This document shows positions 44,812-53,532 of a stretch of 64,000 nt of DNA, in pieces. The position numbers and the translations under genes are program-made. Positions within the stretch are counted from its first letter, which is position 1. Every line of letters starts with the position of its first letter. Below the pieces are notes generated by a model. That model saw only the letters and a list, made by a program, of their open reading frames with translations, was not told the origin of the DNA and ran no database searches. Source of the stretch: UBA7985 sp038141425 (GTDB taxonomy: Bacteria > Pseudomonadota > Alphaproteobacteria > UBA7985); assembly GCA_038141425.1 (NCBI GenBank), contig JAYQIC010000010.1, forward strand, positions 434,001 to 498,000, written 5' to 3'.

Positions 44812-47469
44812 ATGACCAGCAGGGCGTTCCAAAACTATCTGGAAGTCGGGCGGCAGGGACCGCCCGCGCTTTGGTGGGCGCTCCGGCTGGTGGCCTTTGC
44901 CTTCACCCTGTTTGTGCTGGTGATGATCCCGCTTTCGGGCGAACACGGGCTCAAGCTGGTGTGGAACGTCCTCGTCCCTTGTCTGCCGGTGGTGTTTGCC
45001 TTTGCACCGGGATTGTGGCGGCAAGTCTGCCCCATGGCGTTCCTGAATCAACTGCCCCGCACCTTCGGCCTGTCGCGCGGTCTGCGGCTGCCGGCGGGCA
45101 TGAGCCGGGTTGCCTATCTGGTTTCCGTCTGCGCCTTTTTCGGGCTGATCAGCCTTCGACCGCTAGTGTTCAATACCAGTGCGGGCTGGACCCTGACCCT
45201 GCTGGCCGTGCCTCTGGGACTGGCGGCGCTCGGCGGCTTTGTCTTCGCCGGGCGCAGCGGATGGTGCGGGACGTTCTGCCCTTTAGCGCCGATCCAGCGG
45301 GCCTATGGCCTCGCACCGGTTGTACGGGTTCGAAACGGCTATTGCGAGACGTGCCTAGGGTGCCAGAAGAACTGTTACGACTTCAATCCGCGCGCGACCT
45401 TGCTGGCAGATTTCGACGATCGCGATCCTTGGTACGTGCTGCAGAAGCGCTTTTTCATCGGCGCCCTGCCCGGCTTTATCCTCGGCTTCTTCGGCTACAG
45501 CGTTCTCGGAGAGGTGCTTGGTGAAGCACTGGGGCTGGGCAACAGGGTGGCGGTCTACTACCTGGTGCTGGCGGGCGGTATGACCAGCTCTCTGGGACTG
45601 TTCACGGTGCTGGAGACCTTCCTGCGGATCCCACAGGTTCATCTGAGTGCGATCTTTGCCCAGATTGCGCTGGTAATATTCTACGGCGTCCTGTCCCAGC
45701 CCTTCATGGACACGCTTGGGCTCTATATCGCACCCCTGCAAACCATGGCTTGGCTCGACGAAGTCATGGTGGTCGTTGTGGCCCTTGTCGCTGCGACCGT
45801 TCTCACCCGGCATTTCATCGCCCACCGCGCTTATCACCGAGATGACGAACCAGCTGCCGCGCCGAAGCTCAAGGTCGCGCTGGACCGGCTTGGTGATGAT
45901 AGCGCCGGCCTGCCGCAGCTTGAGGAACGGGCCTCGGGCAACCGGCTGCCCGCCGCCCCCTCACAAACGATTCTCGAAACGCTCGAAGACGCTGGGATCA
46001 AGATTGACTTCGGCTGTCGTCTGGGTCTGTGCGGGGCCGATCCGGTTGCGGTTGTCGAGGGCGAGGAAAACCTTGAAGAGCCAAGCGAGGACGAACTGGT
46101 GACCCTGCGACGCCTCGGGCTGGAAGGCCGGGCACGACTGGCCTGTGCCTGCCGGGTCAAACAGGGTCGGGTGGCCATTGATCTGGATCTCGATCCCAAC
46201 ACCCTGCCCCCGCCGGCACCCGCCACCGCCGCCACAGACCCGGTTGAGGCCGCCGGGATTGGCCGCGTGGTTATCGTCGGCAATGGCGCAGCGGGGACGA
46301 CAGCCGCGACCGAACTGCGCCGCATGAGCCCAAGTCTCGACATCGATCTGATCGGGGCCGAACGCTACCCGTTCTACAACCGCATGGGCGTGGCGCGACT
46401 GATTCACAAAGCAATCGGCGCAGACGAGCTGTTTCTACTCGACCCCAAGCGCCACGACGACCTTGGCATCACCCTGCATCGCAACACACAGGCTACCCGG
46501 CTCGACCCGGCCAGCCAGACGCTCACCCTCGGCACGGGCGAGACCCTGAGCTACGACCGTCTTATCCTGTCAACCGGTGCACTGGCGGCTATGCCCCCCG
46601 TCCCCGGCACCGCTCTCCGTGGCGTGTTCGTGATCCGAACAGCCGAAGACGCCGAACAGATCCGGGCCTTCGCCCAGTCCCTGCCCCAGACCTCACGCAA
46701 GGCCGTGGTCGTCGGGGGTGGCGTGCTGGGCGTGGAAGCGGCAGACGCACTGCGCCAGCTGTCGTTCCGCACCACTATCCTGCAGCGCTCAGACCGGCTG
46801 ATGCCCCGCGAGCTGGACGAGCCAGCCGCCCTTCGGCTAACCCACTTCCTCAATCTCATCGGCATTACCGTGCGCACCCAAGCCCGGACCACCGCCATCG
46901 AAGGTGACGACGGGCAGGTCACCGGCGTGAGCATCGACCCTTCTGAGGTAATCGCCGCCGATCAGGTGGTCATCTGCGCCGGGGTTAAGCCGGAGATTAC
47001 CCTTGCGGCGCAGGCGGGGCTCGACACGGATCGGGGTGTTCTTGTGAACGAGGCGATGCAAACCTCTGACCCCAGCATCTACGCCATCGGCGACGCCGCG
47101 CAGACCGACCCGGCCATACCAGCGCTCTGGCCGATCAGTGCGCATCAGGCATTGGTTGCGTCGGCTCATCTCCTGGGTGTCGAGCCACCATCAGCCGGTG
47201 GCCCCATCTACGTGCGGCTCAAGCACGACGGTATCGCCGTGTTCTCCTTCGGTCAGATCGACGAAGGGACGGACGAGGGCATCGAGGAAATTATCAGCAA
47301 TGCCGAGGATGAGCCGAACTACCGGCGCCTGCGGCTCAAGGGCAACCGTATGCTCGGCGCGATTGTGGTGGGCATGCCGGGCGCAGAGAAATTCCTGCTG
47401 CCCTATCTCTCCGGCGAGCCCGTGCCTGCCGCCGTCTTGGCTGACTGGCGAAGCGGTGTGTTCAACTGA
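44812..47469 (+). CDS. Membrane electron-transfer fusion: NapH-like 4Fe-4S, 2Fe-2S ferredoxin and FAD/NAD(P) reductase domains
   Basis: One uninterrupted 885-residue protein with three parts. Residues 1-340 are a polytopic membrane domain of the NapH/NosR/RdxA kind, with cysteines 152 and 156 in 'WCGTFCPLAP' and a ferredoxin-type set at 178, 181, 184 and 188 ('CETCLGCQKNC'). Residues 350-460 resemble a 2Fe-2S ferredoxin but with altered ligands: Cys 402 and 407 ('FGCRLGLCGADP') and Cys 445 and 447 ('LACACRV'). Residues 483-885 form a pyridine-nucleotide-disulfide-type reductase, related to NirB and rubredoxin reductase, with 'VVIVGNGAAGTTAATEL' and 'VVVGGGVLGVEAADAL'. It could pass electrons from NAD(P)H through FAD and clusters to or across the membrane. 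Partner and acceptor unknown. Confidence 0.82.
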   Translation: MTSRAFQNYLEVGRQGPPALWWALRLVAFAFTLFVLVMIPLSGEHGLKLVWNVLVPCLPVVFAFAPGLWRQVCPMAFLNQLPRTFGLSRGLRLPAGMSRVAYLVSVCAFFGLISLRPLVFNTSAGWTLTLLAVPLGLAALGGFVFAGRSGWCGTFCPLAPIQRAYGLAPVVRVRNGYCETCLGCQKNCYDFNPRATLLADFDDRDPWYVLQKRFFIGALPGFILGFFGYSVLGEVLGEALGLGNRVAVYYLVLAGGMTSSLGLFTVLETFLRIPQVHLSAIFAQIALVIFYGVLSQPFMDTLGLYIAPLQTMAWLDEVMVVVVALVAATVLTRHFIAHRAYHRDDEPAAAPKLKVALDRLGDDSAGLPQLEERASGNRLPAAPSQTILETLEDAGIKIDFGCRLGLCGADPVAVVEGEENLEEPSEDELVTLRRLGLEGRARLACACRVKQGRVAIDLDLDPNTLPPPAPATAATDPVEAAGIGRVVIVGNGAAGTTAATELRRMSPSLDIDLIGAERYPFYNRMGVARLIHKAIGADELFLLDPKRHDDLGITLHRNTQATRLDPASQTLTLGTGETLSYDRLILSTGALAAMPPVPGTALRGVFVIRTAEDAEQIRAFAQSLPQTSRKAVVVGGGVLGVEAADALRQLSFRTTILQRSDRLMPRELDEPAALRLTHFLNLIGITVRTQARTTAIEGDDGQVTGVSIDPSEVIAADQVVICAGVKPEITLAAQAGLDTDRGVLVNEAMQTSDPSIYAIGDAAQTDPAIPALWPISAHQALVASAHLLGVEPPSAGGPIYVRLKHDGIAVFSFGQIDEGTDEGIEEIISNAEDEPNYRRLRLKGNRMLGAIVVGMPGAEKFLLPYLSGEPVPAAVLADWRSGVFN

Positions 47470-47496
47470 GCCGACAGGTGACCGGGCCGGACTGGC

Positions 47497-47829
47497 TCAG
47501 TCGGTCAGGCCCAGTTTCACGCGCAGCTCATAGTCCAGTTCATCCGCGTTGGTGATGCAGATGCTCTGGTCGCCGAAGGCGTCGACAATCTCGACGGTGA
47601 TATCGCCGAAATAGTCCACGAACTCGACTTCCTGATCGGGAAAGCCAGAGCACTCACCCAGAACTTCCCATTCCTGATCACCGAAAGCGTCGACGATTTC
47701 CACCGTAATGTCACCGAAGGCGCTGACCGCTTCCACCGACACGTCGGCGATCTGAGCGGCAGCCGGACTACCCCAGGCAAGAGCACCGGCAAGCAGCACA
47801 GCCGTCCATCGAGGCGTAATTTTTCGCAT
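47497..47829 (-). CDS. Small exported protein built of 11-residue repeats
   Basis: A 110-residue protein; ATG 47829 follows AGGGG by eight bases. After a signal peptide (MRKITPRWTAVLLAGALAWGSPAAA) the mature protein consists of repeats with the pattern D-x-x-V-E-x-V-x-x-F-G: DVSVEAVSAFG, DITVEIVDAFG, a degenerate DQEWEVLGECSGFP, DQEVEFVDYFG, DITVEIVDAFG, then DQSICITNADE and a short tail. It is acidic and has two cysteines. The regular alternation suggests stacked beta strands. I recognise no family. It is convergent with the redox fusion gene (27 bases apart). Confidence 0.65.
   Translation of the reverse strand: MRKITPRWTAVLLAGALAWGSPAAAQIADVSVEAVSAFGDITVEIVDAFGDQEWEVLGECSGFPDQEVEFVDYFGDITVEIVDAFGDQSICITNADELDYELRVKLGLTD
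47566..47718 (-). repeat. Two 45-bp copies encoding an identical 15-residue block
   Basis: Positions 47566-47610 and 47674-47718 both encode FGDITVEIVDAFGDQ. The 45-base copies differ at 10 positions, and all 10 are third codon positions that leave the protein unchanged. The duplication is therefore old and held by selection on the protein. Confidence 0.85.
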
Positions 47830-47966
47830 GATCTTTCCCCTGTTACTCGTAGGATAAGGATGGTTCAGCGGGTCTTGCGTCGCATTACCCTGAACCATAA
47901 CCGCATCTTCGGCCCTATTGGAACGGGTTAATTCGGTTGAAACACGGGGAAGAAGGGAGAGGTCTC

Positions 47967-48443
47967 ATGCGACTCATGCTTATTCTGCTGCTGGCTTTGC
48001 TTTGGGGGACACGGGCCTGGGCGGCGGACTGGCTCGATCGGTTGTCGGATCATGAGCACTGCGCAGCGCACTACCAGACTCTGAGCAATTATGACGGCGC
48101 CTTCGCCGATGAGTTCATGGCGCAGGCGACGGCGGGGCGTGACCTAGCGCTGCAGACGATTGCGGAAATCGACGCTGGCGACCGCCCGGATGATCAGTGG
48201 TACCGGGACATGGCGGCACCCTGGCCGACCCTCGAATTCTACGTTGGCAGCGAGTTTGGCAGAAAGATCGCGGCGATCGCGGATCGGACCCGATGGGAAT
48301 TCTGCAGCGCGCGGATCGACGGCGTGCAGAAGTTCCAGTGCACCATGGCACCGACGGCGTTCTTCGACCGGGAGACCTTCCACGCGCACCTGCACGATCT
48401 GATCGAACAACGCAGGTGCGAGGGCCTGCTCGCTGGCCGCTGA
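47967..48443 (+). CDS. Exported protein of unknown function
   Basis: A 158-residue protein starting at ATG 47967, after GGGAGAGG. The N-terminus MRLMLILLLALLWGTRAWAA is a clear signal peptide. The mature part has four cysteines (in 'DHEHCAAHY', 'RWEFCSARI', 'KFQCTMAP' and 'QRRCEGLL'), enough for two disulfides, and is otherwise helical-looking. I recognise no family. It is divergent from the repeat protein gene and precedes the methyltransferase gene by 96 bases. Confidence 0.6.
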   Translation: MRLMLILLLALLWGTRAWAADWLDRLSDHEHCAAHYQTLSNYDGAFADEFMAQATAGRDLALQTIAEIDAGDRPDDQWYRDMAAPWPTLEFYVGSEFGRKIAAIADRTRWEFCSARIDGVQKFQCTMAPTAFFDRETFHAHLHDLIEQRRCEGLLAGR

Positions 48444-48539
48444 AACCGGGGTTTTGCCCATCGCCGAACTGCGCTTAAGCTGTATTCACGCTCAGCGGAG
48501 GCGTCCCGCCAAAAACCGAAGACATAAGGCGTACCGATC

Positions 48540-49370
48540 ATGTCAGAAGCTCTCGACGTCAAGGATATGAAGCTCTACGCCGAGGCGGGCAGCATTCTCG
48601 CCGACCTCGAAGCCATGGGATATGCCAACGGCTCACCGCTTACCGTCGACGCGGTCAGCGCCTTTGACCAGCTCCACTACCACGGTGCAGACAGCGTGCG
48701 TTACGGCGTTGGACAGCTGGGCATCGACGCCACTGCACGCGTGTTGGAAATCGGCGCAGGCTGGGGCGGTCCATCCCGGGTTATCGCGGCGGCGACCGGC
48801 GCCCGAGTGGTCGCGCTGGAACTGCAGCCGGACTTTCACAGTGTGGGCGAGAGCCTGACCGCGCGCTGCGGCCTTGCGGATTTGGTCAGCCACCAGCGCG
48901 CCGATTTCCTGACCGTCGAGTATCCGGCGGGCAGCTTTGATCACGCGGTCAGCTGGCTGGCTCTCTACCATATCCCCGACCGCACTGCCTACACGGCGAA
49001 GATCCACCGCTTGCTCCGGCCCGGCGGGATGCTGTTTATCGAAGACCTGATGCAAGGGACGGCCTACGCACCCGCTGATGCCGAAACCCTGAACCGGGAG
49101 TTGTTTTCCAACTCCATGGTCAGCGCCGCGGATTACGTCGAAAGTGTCGAGCGGGCCGGCTTCGAGGTCGTTGCGGCCGATACCATGACCCAAGACTGGC
49201 GGGCCTTCACCACCGAGCGGCTCGCGGCCTTCGACGCCAACCGCGCGGGCTTCATCACCCGGCACAGCGAGGCGCTGTTCGAGGCACGGCGGCACTTCTA
49301 TGCGAAGATTGTCGAGTACTTCACTGCCGATGCGATCGGCGGCATGCGGTTGGTCGCGCGCAAATGCTGA
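48540..49370 (+). CDS. Class I SAM-dependent methyltransferase (UbiE/SDMT-like)
   Basis: A 276-residue methyltransferase. Motif I is 'VLEIGAGWGGPSRVIAAATG', motif II region 'VVALELQPDFHSVG', then 'FDHAVSWLALYHIPDRTAYTAKIHRLLRPGGMLFIEDLM'. The 'FDQLHYHGADSVRYGVGQLG' opening and overall layout recall sarcosine/dimethylglycine and phosphoethanolamine N-methyltransferases, so an amine substrate is plausible, though not shown. Stands alone, convergent with pncA. Confidence 0.78.
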   Translation: MSEALDVKDMKLYAEAGSILADLEAMGYANGSPLTVDAVSAFDQLHYHGADSVRYGVGQLGIDATARVLEIGAGWGGPSRVIAAATGARVVALELQPDFHSVGESLTARCGLADLVSHQRADFLTVEYPAGSFDHAVSWLALYHIPDRTAYTAKIHRLLRPGGMLFIEDLMQGTAYAPADAETLNRELFSNSMVSAADYVESVERAGFEVVAADTMTQDWRAFTTERLAAFDANRAGFITRHSEALFEARRHFYAKIVEYFTADAIGGMRLVARKC

Positions 49371-49379
49371 AGCAGGGGG

Positions 49380-50012
49380 TCAGGCCGCCGCCGCCCGCTC
49401 GTCGATGACCACCCCGGCCGCATCCATGGCGGCCATCTGCGCGGCCAATGAGCCCTCGAGGTCGATTTCCTTGGACAGGTTGCGCAGCAGCACGGTCTCG
49501 AAGCCATGATCGACCGCGTCCAGCGCCGACCACCCCACGCAGAAATCGGTCGCGATCCCGCAGAGAAAGCAGCGCCGCACCCCGCGTGCGCGCAGGTAGC
49601 CATCCAGCCCGGTGCCAGTCTTGCGGTCGTTTTCGACAAAGGCAGAGTAGGAATCCAGCTCGGGCCGAAAGCCCTTGCGGATGATCAGATGCGCGAGGCT
49701 CTGGTCCAGATCCGGATGAAACTCAGCCCCCCATGTCCCCTGCACACAGTGATCGGGCCACAGCGTCTGCTGGCCATAGGGCATGTCGATCGTGCTCAGC
49801 GGCGCTGCACCGGCATGGCTGGAGGCGAATGACGAGTGCCCCGCGGGGTGAAAGTCTTGCGTGAAAACCACGGTCTGGAACTGCCGGGCAATAACGTTGA
49901 TCGGCGGGACAATCGCCGAACTGCCCTGCAGGTCAAAGGCCCCGCCTTCGCAGAAATCGTTCTGGACATCAACGACGATCAGGGCGTCTTCCGGTCCGAA
50001 TGCTTCGGTCAT
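49380..50012 (-). CDS. pncA: Nicotinamidase (isochorismatase-like hydrolase)
   Basis: Hydrolyses nicotinamide to nicotinate in NAD salvage. 210 residues, normal for PncA. The catalytic triad is visible: Asp15 in 'ALIVVDVQNDFCEGGA', the lysine in 'LIIRKGFRPELDSYSAF' and the cysteine in 'CGIATDFCVGWSALDA'. The metal site is present in 'TQDFHPAGHSSFA' (Asp-His-His) and the nicotinamidase-type 'LWPDHCVQGTWGAEFHPDL' follows. The gene is divergent from the fatty acid hydroxylase gene. Confidence 0.92.
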   Translation of the reverse strand: MTEAFGPEDALIVVDVQNDFCEGGAFDLQGSSAIVPPINVIARQFQTVVFTQDFHPAGHSSFASSHAGAAPLSTIDMPYGQQTLWPDHCVQGTWGAEFHPDLDQSLAHLIIRKGFRPELDSYSAFVENDRKTGTGLDGYLRARGVRRCFLCGIATDFCVGWSALDAVDHGFETVLLRNLSKEIDLEGSLAAQMAAMDAAGVVIDERAAAA

Positions 50013-50160
50013 GGTGCTGCTCCCTCTTCCCTATTCACTCAGCCCGGCCCGGGCCATGGTTGGCGGGGGCAGTATGGCGGCAAGCCAGAAGCGCTTGCAA
50101 GTCACGGTCAGCACGGCACAATAACCCCGCACTACGTTCAACAGCCTTGGGGTTGGCGGC

Positions 50161-51156
50161 ATGTCAGAGACCGACTTCGGCAAACGCGATGACAGGGGGC
50201 ACTACCGGCCAGCGAAGCGGGTAGGCTACCCGCCCGTGTTTGTCTGGCCCGCCCAGCCGTTGCGGGCGCTGCGGTGGGTCGTCGCCCTGCCCGGTTATTT
50301 CCTGCCCTGGAACCTGTTCTACGTCGCGGTCGGGCTACTCGCCTGGTTCGTGCTGTCGCCGCCGCTTGAGGCCTATGCCAGCCCGGATCCGCTGATGGTG
50401 GCACTGGTGTACCTGCGCAATGCGGCGCTGGTGGCGCTGTACTACGGCGCCTTTCACCTGCGGCTCTACACCACGCGATCGCAGGGCACAGCCTTTAAGT
50501 TCAACCCGCGCTGGCCTGCTGAGAAATCAGCCAAGTTCCTGTTCGGGAACCAGAACCTGGACAATGTCTTTCTGACCTTTGCCAGCGGTGTCACCATCTG
50601 GACCGCCTTCGAGATCGGGTTGCTGTGGCTGGCGGCACAGGGTTACCTCGGCGTGATCACGGTCGAGGGCAACTGGGTCTATTTCATCGCCATGGTGCTG
50701 CTGGTGCACCTGTGGCGCGACCTGCATTTCTACGTGATCCACCGCCTGATCCACGTCCGAGCGCTCTACCCCATCGTGCATCGCGTCCACCACCGCAACA
50801 TCAACCCCGGTCCGTGGTCGGGGCTGGCCATGCACCCGCTGGAGCACCTGTTCTACTTCTCCTGCGCCCTGCTCTACCTGATGCTTCCCTTCCACTCGGC
50901 GTTTGTGATCGTGGTGCTGGTGCACGCGGGCCTGAGCCCGGCACCGGGGCATCTGGGCTTCGAGCGGATACGGGCGGGCGGCTCACGCAGCTTCGATGCG
51001 GACGCCTACGCCCACTATCTTCACCACAAGCACTTCGAGTGTAACTACGCGGACGGGATCCTGCCGCTGGACCGGTGGTTCGGGACCTTCCACGACGGCA
51101 GTGAAGACGCGGAGCGGCGACTGAGGGCCCGTCTGCGGGCGCGGGGCAAGGACTAA
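50161..51156 (+). CDS. Sterol desaturase/fatty acid hydroxylase superfamily protein
   Basis: A 331-residue membrane di-iron enzyme. After several hydrophobic helices the histidine boxes appear in order: 'HFYVIHRLIH', 'HRVHHRNINPGPWSGLAMHPLEH' and 'HYLHHKHFECNYAD', matching the eight-histidine pattern of the superfamily. Members hydroxylate or desaturate sterols, carotenoids, fatty acids or ceramides. Substrate not predictable. Its last four bases overlap the convergent exporter gene. Confidence 0.88.
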   Translation: MSETDFGKRDDRGHYRPAKRVGYPPVFVWPAQPLRALRWVVALPGYFLPWNLFYVAVGLLAWFVLSPPLEAYASPDPLMVALVYLRNAALVALYYGAFHLRLYTTRSQGTAFKFNPRWPAEKSAKFLFGNQNLDNVFLTFASGVTIWTAFEIGLLWLAAQGYLGVITVEGNWVYFIAMVLLVHLWRDLHFYVIHRLIHVRALYPIVHRVHHRNINPGPWSGLAMHPLEHLFYFSCALLYLMLPFHSAFVIVVLVHAGLSPAPGHLGFERIRAGGSRSFDADAYAHYLHHKHFECNYADGILPLDRWFGTFHDGSEDAERRLRARLRARGKD

Positions 51157-52050
51157 CCTGACGGCCCAGTGGTGCTCGGGTTCGCGCGCAGCGCCAGTTG
51201 CCGTTCGCGCAGCAGGCTGTAGAGCCCCGCCCCGACCACCATGGTCGCGCCGATGACCGTCGGCAGATCAACAGATTCGCCGAGGATCAAAACCCCGGCC
51301 CCGACCCCGAAAACCACCCGGATGAACCGGAACGGACTGATCACCGACACCTCACCCAGCCGCATGGCCAGCGCAACCGCCAGCGTGCCCAGACACCCCA
51401 CAACGATCAGACCACCGAGAAACAGCCAACCCTCGCGGTCGGGGATGACCACCTCACCAGAAATCAGCGTCATGCCGATCCCGGTCAGTACGATTGCCAC
51501 CGCTCCCCCAGAAGCCGAGGATCGGGGTGGAGATGCCGGCCGGCATGATCCGTGTGCCAATGTCTCGGATTGCCATGCCAATCACCCCGATCAGGGTGAA
51601 GGCCGCGAAAAAGTCGAAAGTGTCCAACCCCGGCCGGATGATCACCAGCACCCCAAGGAAACCCACGATCAGGGCGATGGAACGCCGCCAGCGCAGCGGC
51701 TCGCGCAGAAACACCACCGCCATCAGCGTCAGCACCAAGGGCAGCGACTGCATCAGCGCCGTCACTGTCGCAAGCGGGGAGAACCGCAAGGCGATGATCA
51801 CCCCGACAATGGCCACCGCCTCCCCCACACAACGCATCAGCATGGCATGATGGAGGAGACGGCGCTCAAAGAACCGCTGTCGTTCACGCAGGGCGAGCGC
51901 AGCAAAAAACACCGCCAGCCCCAGACCGAGGATAATGGTCACCTGCCCTATAGGGATGGTCCGGGACGCCAACTTCATGCACAGATCGGCGAGTGTGAAG
52001 AAGAAGCTACCGGCCACCATCAGGATAATGGCGCGCAGGGTGTCGGGCAT
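51153..52050 (-). CDS. EamA/DMT family transporter, one frameshift
   Basis: Ten-helix drug/metabolite exporter with two EamA halves. The first half includes 'LADLCMKLASRTIPIGQVTIILG', 'LRFSPLATVTALMQSLPLVLTLMAVVFLREPLRWRRSIALIVGFLGVLVI'; the second includes 'AVAIVLTGIGMTLISGE', 'LRFIRVVFG'-like 'PFRFIRVVFGVGAGVLILGESVD' and 'ATMVVGAGLYSLLRER'. One G is missing from a run (plus-strand CCCCC at 51505-51509), breaking 'PILGFWG' from 'GAVAIVLTG'. About 299 residues joined. Directly upstream of the ATG lies a four-copy AGGAACC tandem repeat that contains the ribosome binding site. Confidence 0.88.
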
Positions 52051-52055
52051 TTTGC

Positions 52056-52083
52056 GGTTCCTGGTTCCTGGTTCCTGGTTCCT
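52056..52083. repeat. Four tandem copies of a 7-bp repeat at the EamA ribosome binding site
   Basis: GGTTCCT occurs four times head to tail at 52056-52083. On the minus strand this is AGGAACC repeated, ending a few bases before the exporter ATG at 52050, so each copy carries an AGGA Shine-Dalgarno core. Slippage of this tract would change the number and spacing of ribosome binding sites without shifting the reading frame. Confidence 0.85.
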
Positions 52084-52135
52084 TTGGAACGATAGGGTTT
52101 AGCGGACTCGGACGTGGACTGAAACTCAAGCGGGT

Positions 52136-53296
52136 TCAGTCCCAGACCACGGGCATGGACAGCGGACCGCGAAAGGCCCAGCCGCCAAAGGGTACAGGGC
52201 CAGCCAGACGCAGGCCCTCGAAGCGATCGAACAGCCTTGGCAGCACGACCTCCCCGATCAGACAGCGGGAGATCCACGCCCCGGCGCAAAAATGCGGGCC
52301 TGCGCCAAACGAAATCGCAGGGGTGCAGTCCTGCCGCAAGTCGAAGGCGGTGGGGTTGGGAAAGCAGTCTTCATCCCGGTTGCCGGAACTGAACATGAAA
52401 AACACGCGGTCTTCAGGGGCGAAATCGACCCCGCCAAAGCTGTAAGGCTGGGCGACCCGGCGCGGCGACATGCCTATGGGCGAGAGCCAGCGGGCATATT
52501 CCTCGAAGGCGTCAGCAAAGCTCGCCTCTCCCGCCCTGATCAGGGCCAGCTGCTCAGGGTGGGACAGCAGCGCCCAGACCGTTCCGGCGATGGCATCACG
52601 GGTCTCGTTCTGCCCCCCGGAGATGGCGAGGCGGATGTTGATGCCATTCTGCTCGTCGCTCATCCCAGCAGCGTGCTGGACCGAAAGCAGCGAGTGATCG
52701 GGCTGCTCGCGGACTTCCGGCAGCCTCTCGAGAACGTGCTCGTCGATCGCTCGGACACAATCCACGCAGTGGGCTTCGAGCGCCGGATCACCGGCGTAGT
52801 TGGCACAGCCGTCGATCATCCCCTGGCTCACACGGTCCATGGTCTGCCAGTCCATGTTGGTCAGCCCTGTCACTAGACACAGCGCCTCCCCGGCCAGACG
52901 GCGGGAGATATCTGAGGCCATGTCAGCATGGCCGGCGGGCTGGAGTTCGGCCAGCACCCGGTCGGCCAAGTCCTCGAAGGACTGACGCCAGACCTCCCTG
53001 ACCGTGCGGGGTGAAATGGACGGAAAGATCGCCTTGCGCTCGGCACGGTGCTCACGGCCGTCCTTGCGCATCATGTTCTGCCCCATCAGGCGGGTCATCA
53101 GCCCGTCGGGCTGGACCGAGGAAAAGACCTCGATCTTCTTCTCGTTCTCGGCGATGTCGTCGCGGCGCACCATCAGCGTGGCGTCGAGCTGCGGGACATA
53201 GGCAATGGGCGCGCTGCGCCGCATTTCGGCAAGCGTTGGATAGGGGTCAGCCCAAAACGCCTTCGGGTCAATGTCGAAGATCGGGGCGGTGGACAC
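52136..53296 (-). CDS. Cytochrome P450
   Basis: A soluble bacterial P450 of about 386 residues. The heme-binding loop is 'AISFGAGPHFCAGAWISR' with the cysteine ligand; the K-helix ExxR is 'FEEYARWLS'; the I-helix region is 'AISGGQNETRDAIAGTVW', where the usual A-G-x-E/D-T reads GGQNET. I prefer GTG at 53296 because AAGGGGAG lies nine bases upstream and the product begins 'STAPIFDIDPKAFWADPYPTLAEM' as P450s do; an ATG at 53395 would add 33 alanine-rich residues. No ferredoxin partner lies next to it. Substrate unknown. Confidence 0.88.
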   Translation of the reverse strand: MSTAPIFDIDPKAFWADPYPTLAEMRRSAPIAYVPQLDATLMVRRDDIAENEKKIEVFSSVQPDGLMTRLMGQNMMRKDGREHRAERKAIFPSISPRTVREVWRQSFEDLADRVLAELQPAGHADMASDISRRLAGEALCLVTGLTNMDWQTMDRVSQGMIDGCANYAGDPALEAHCVDCVRAIDEHVLERLPEVREQPDHSLLSVQHAAGMSDEQNGINIRLAISGGQNETRDAIAGTVWALLSHPEQLALIRAGEASFADAFEEYARWLSPIGMSPRRVAQPYSFGGVDFAPEDRVFFMFSSGNRDEDCFPNPTAFDLRQDCTPAISFGAGPHFCAGAWISRCLIGEVVLPRLFDRFEGLRLAGPVPFGGWAFRGPLSMPVVWD

Positions 53297-53532
53297 GGAC
53301 TGTTGCTCCCCTTGATGCGTCGGGCTGGCGTCAGCGGCTGGGACGGCACCTGTAAGGGCGCGTACAGCCGCGACTGACTGGGGGGCAACCTGCACCCCTT
53401 ATCCGGGCGGGGCAAGCCCGGCCGATGTCGAGCGGCCCGTCACGGGGATCAGGCTTGCCGTGACCGGGCCAAAGCGTGATCGCTGACTATGGCAGCCAAG
53501 GCGCGGCGTTCTGGTGCCGTTTCGGTGCAGGG

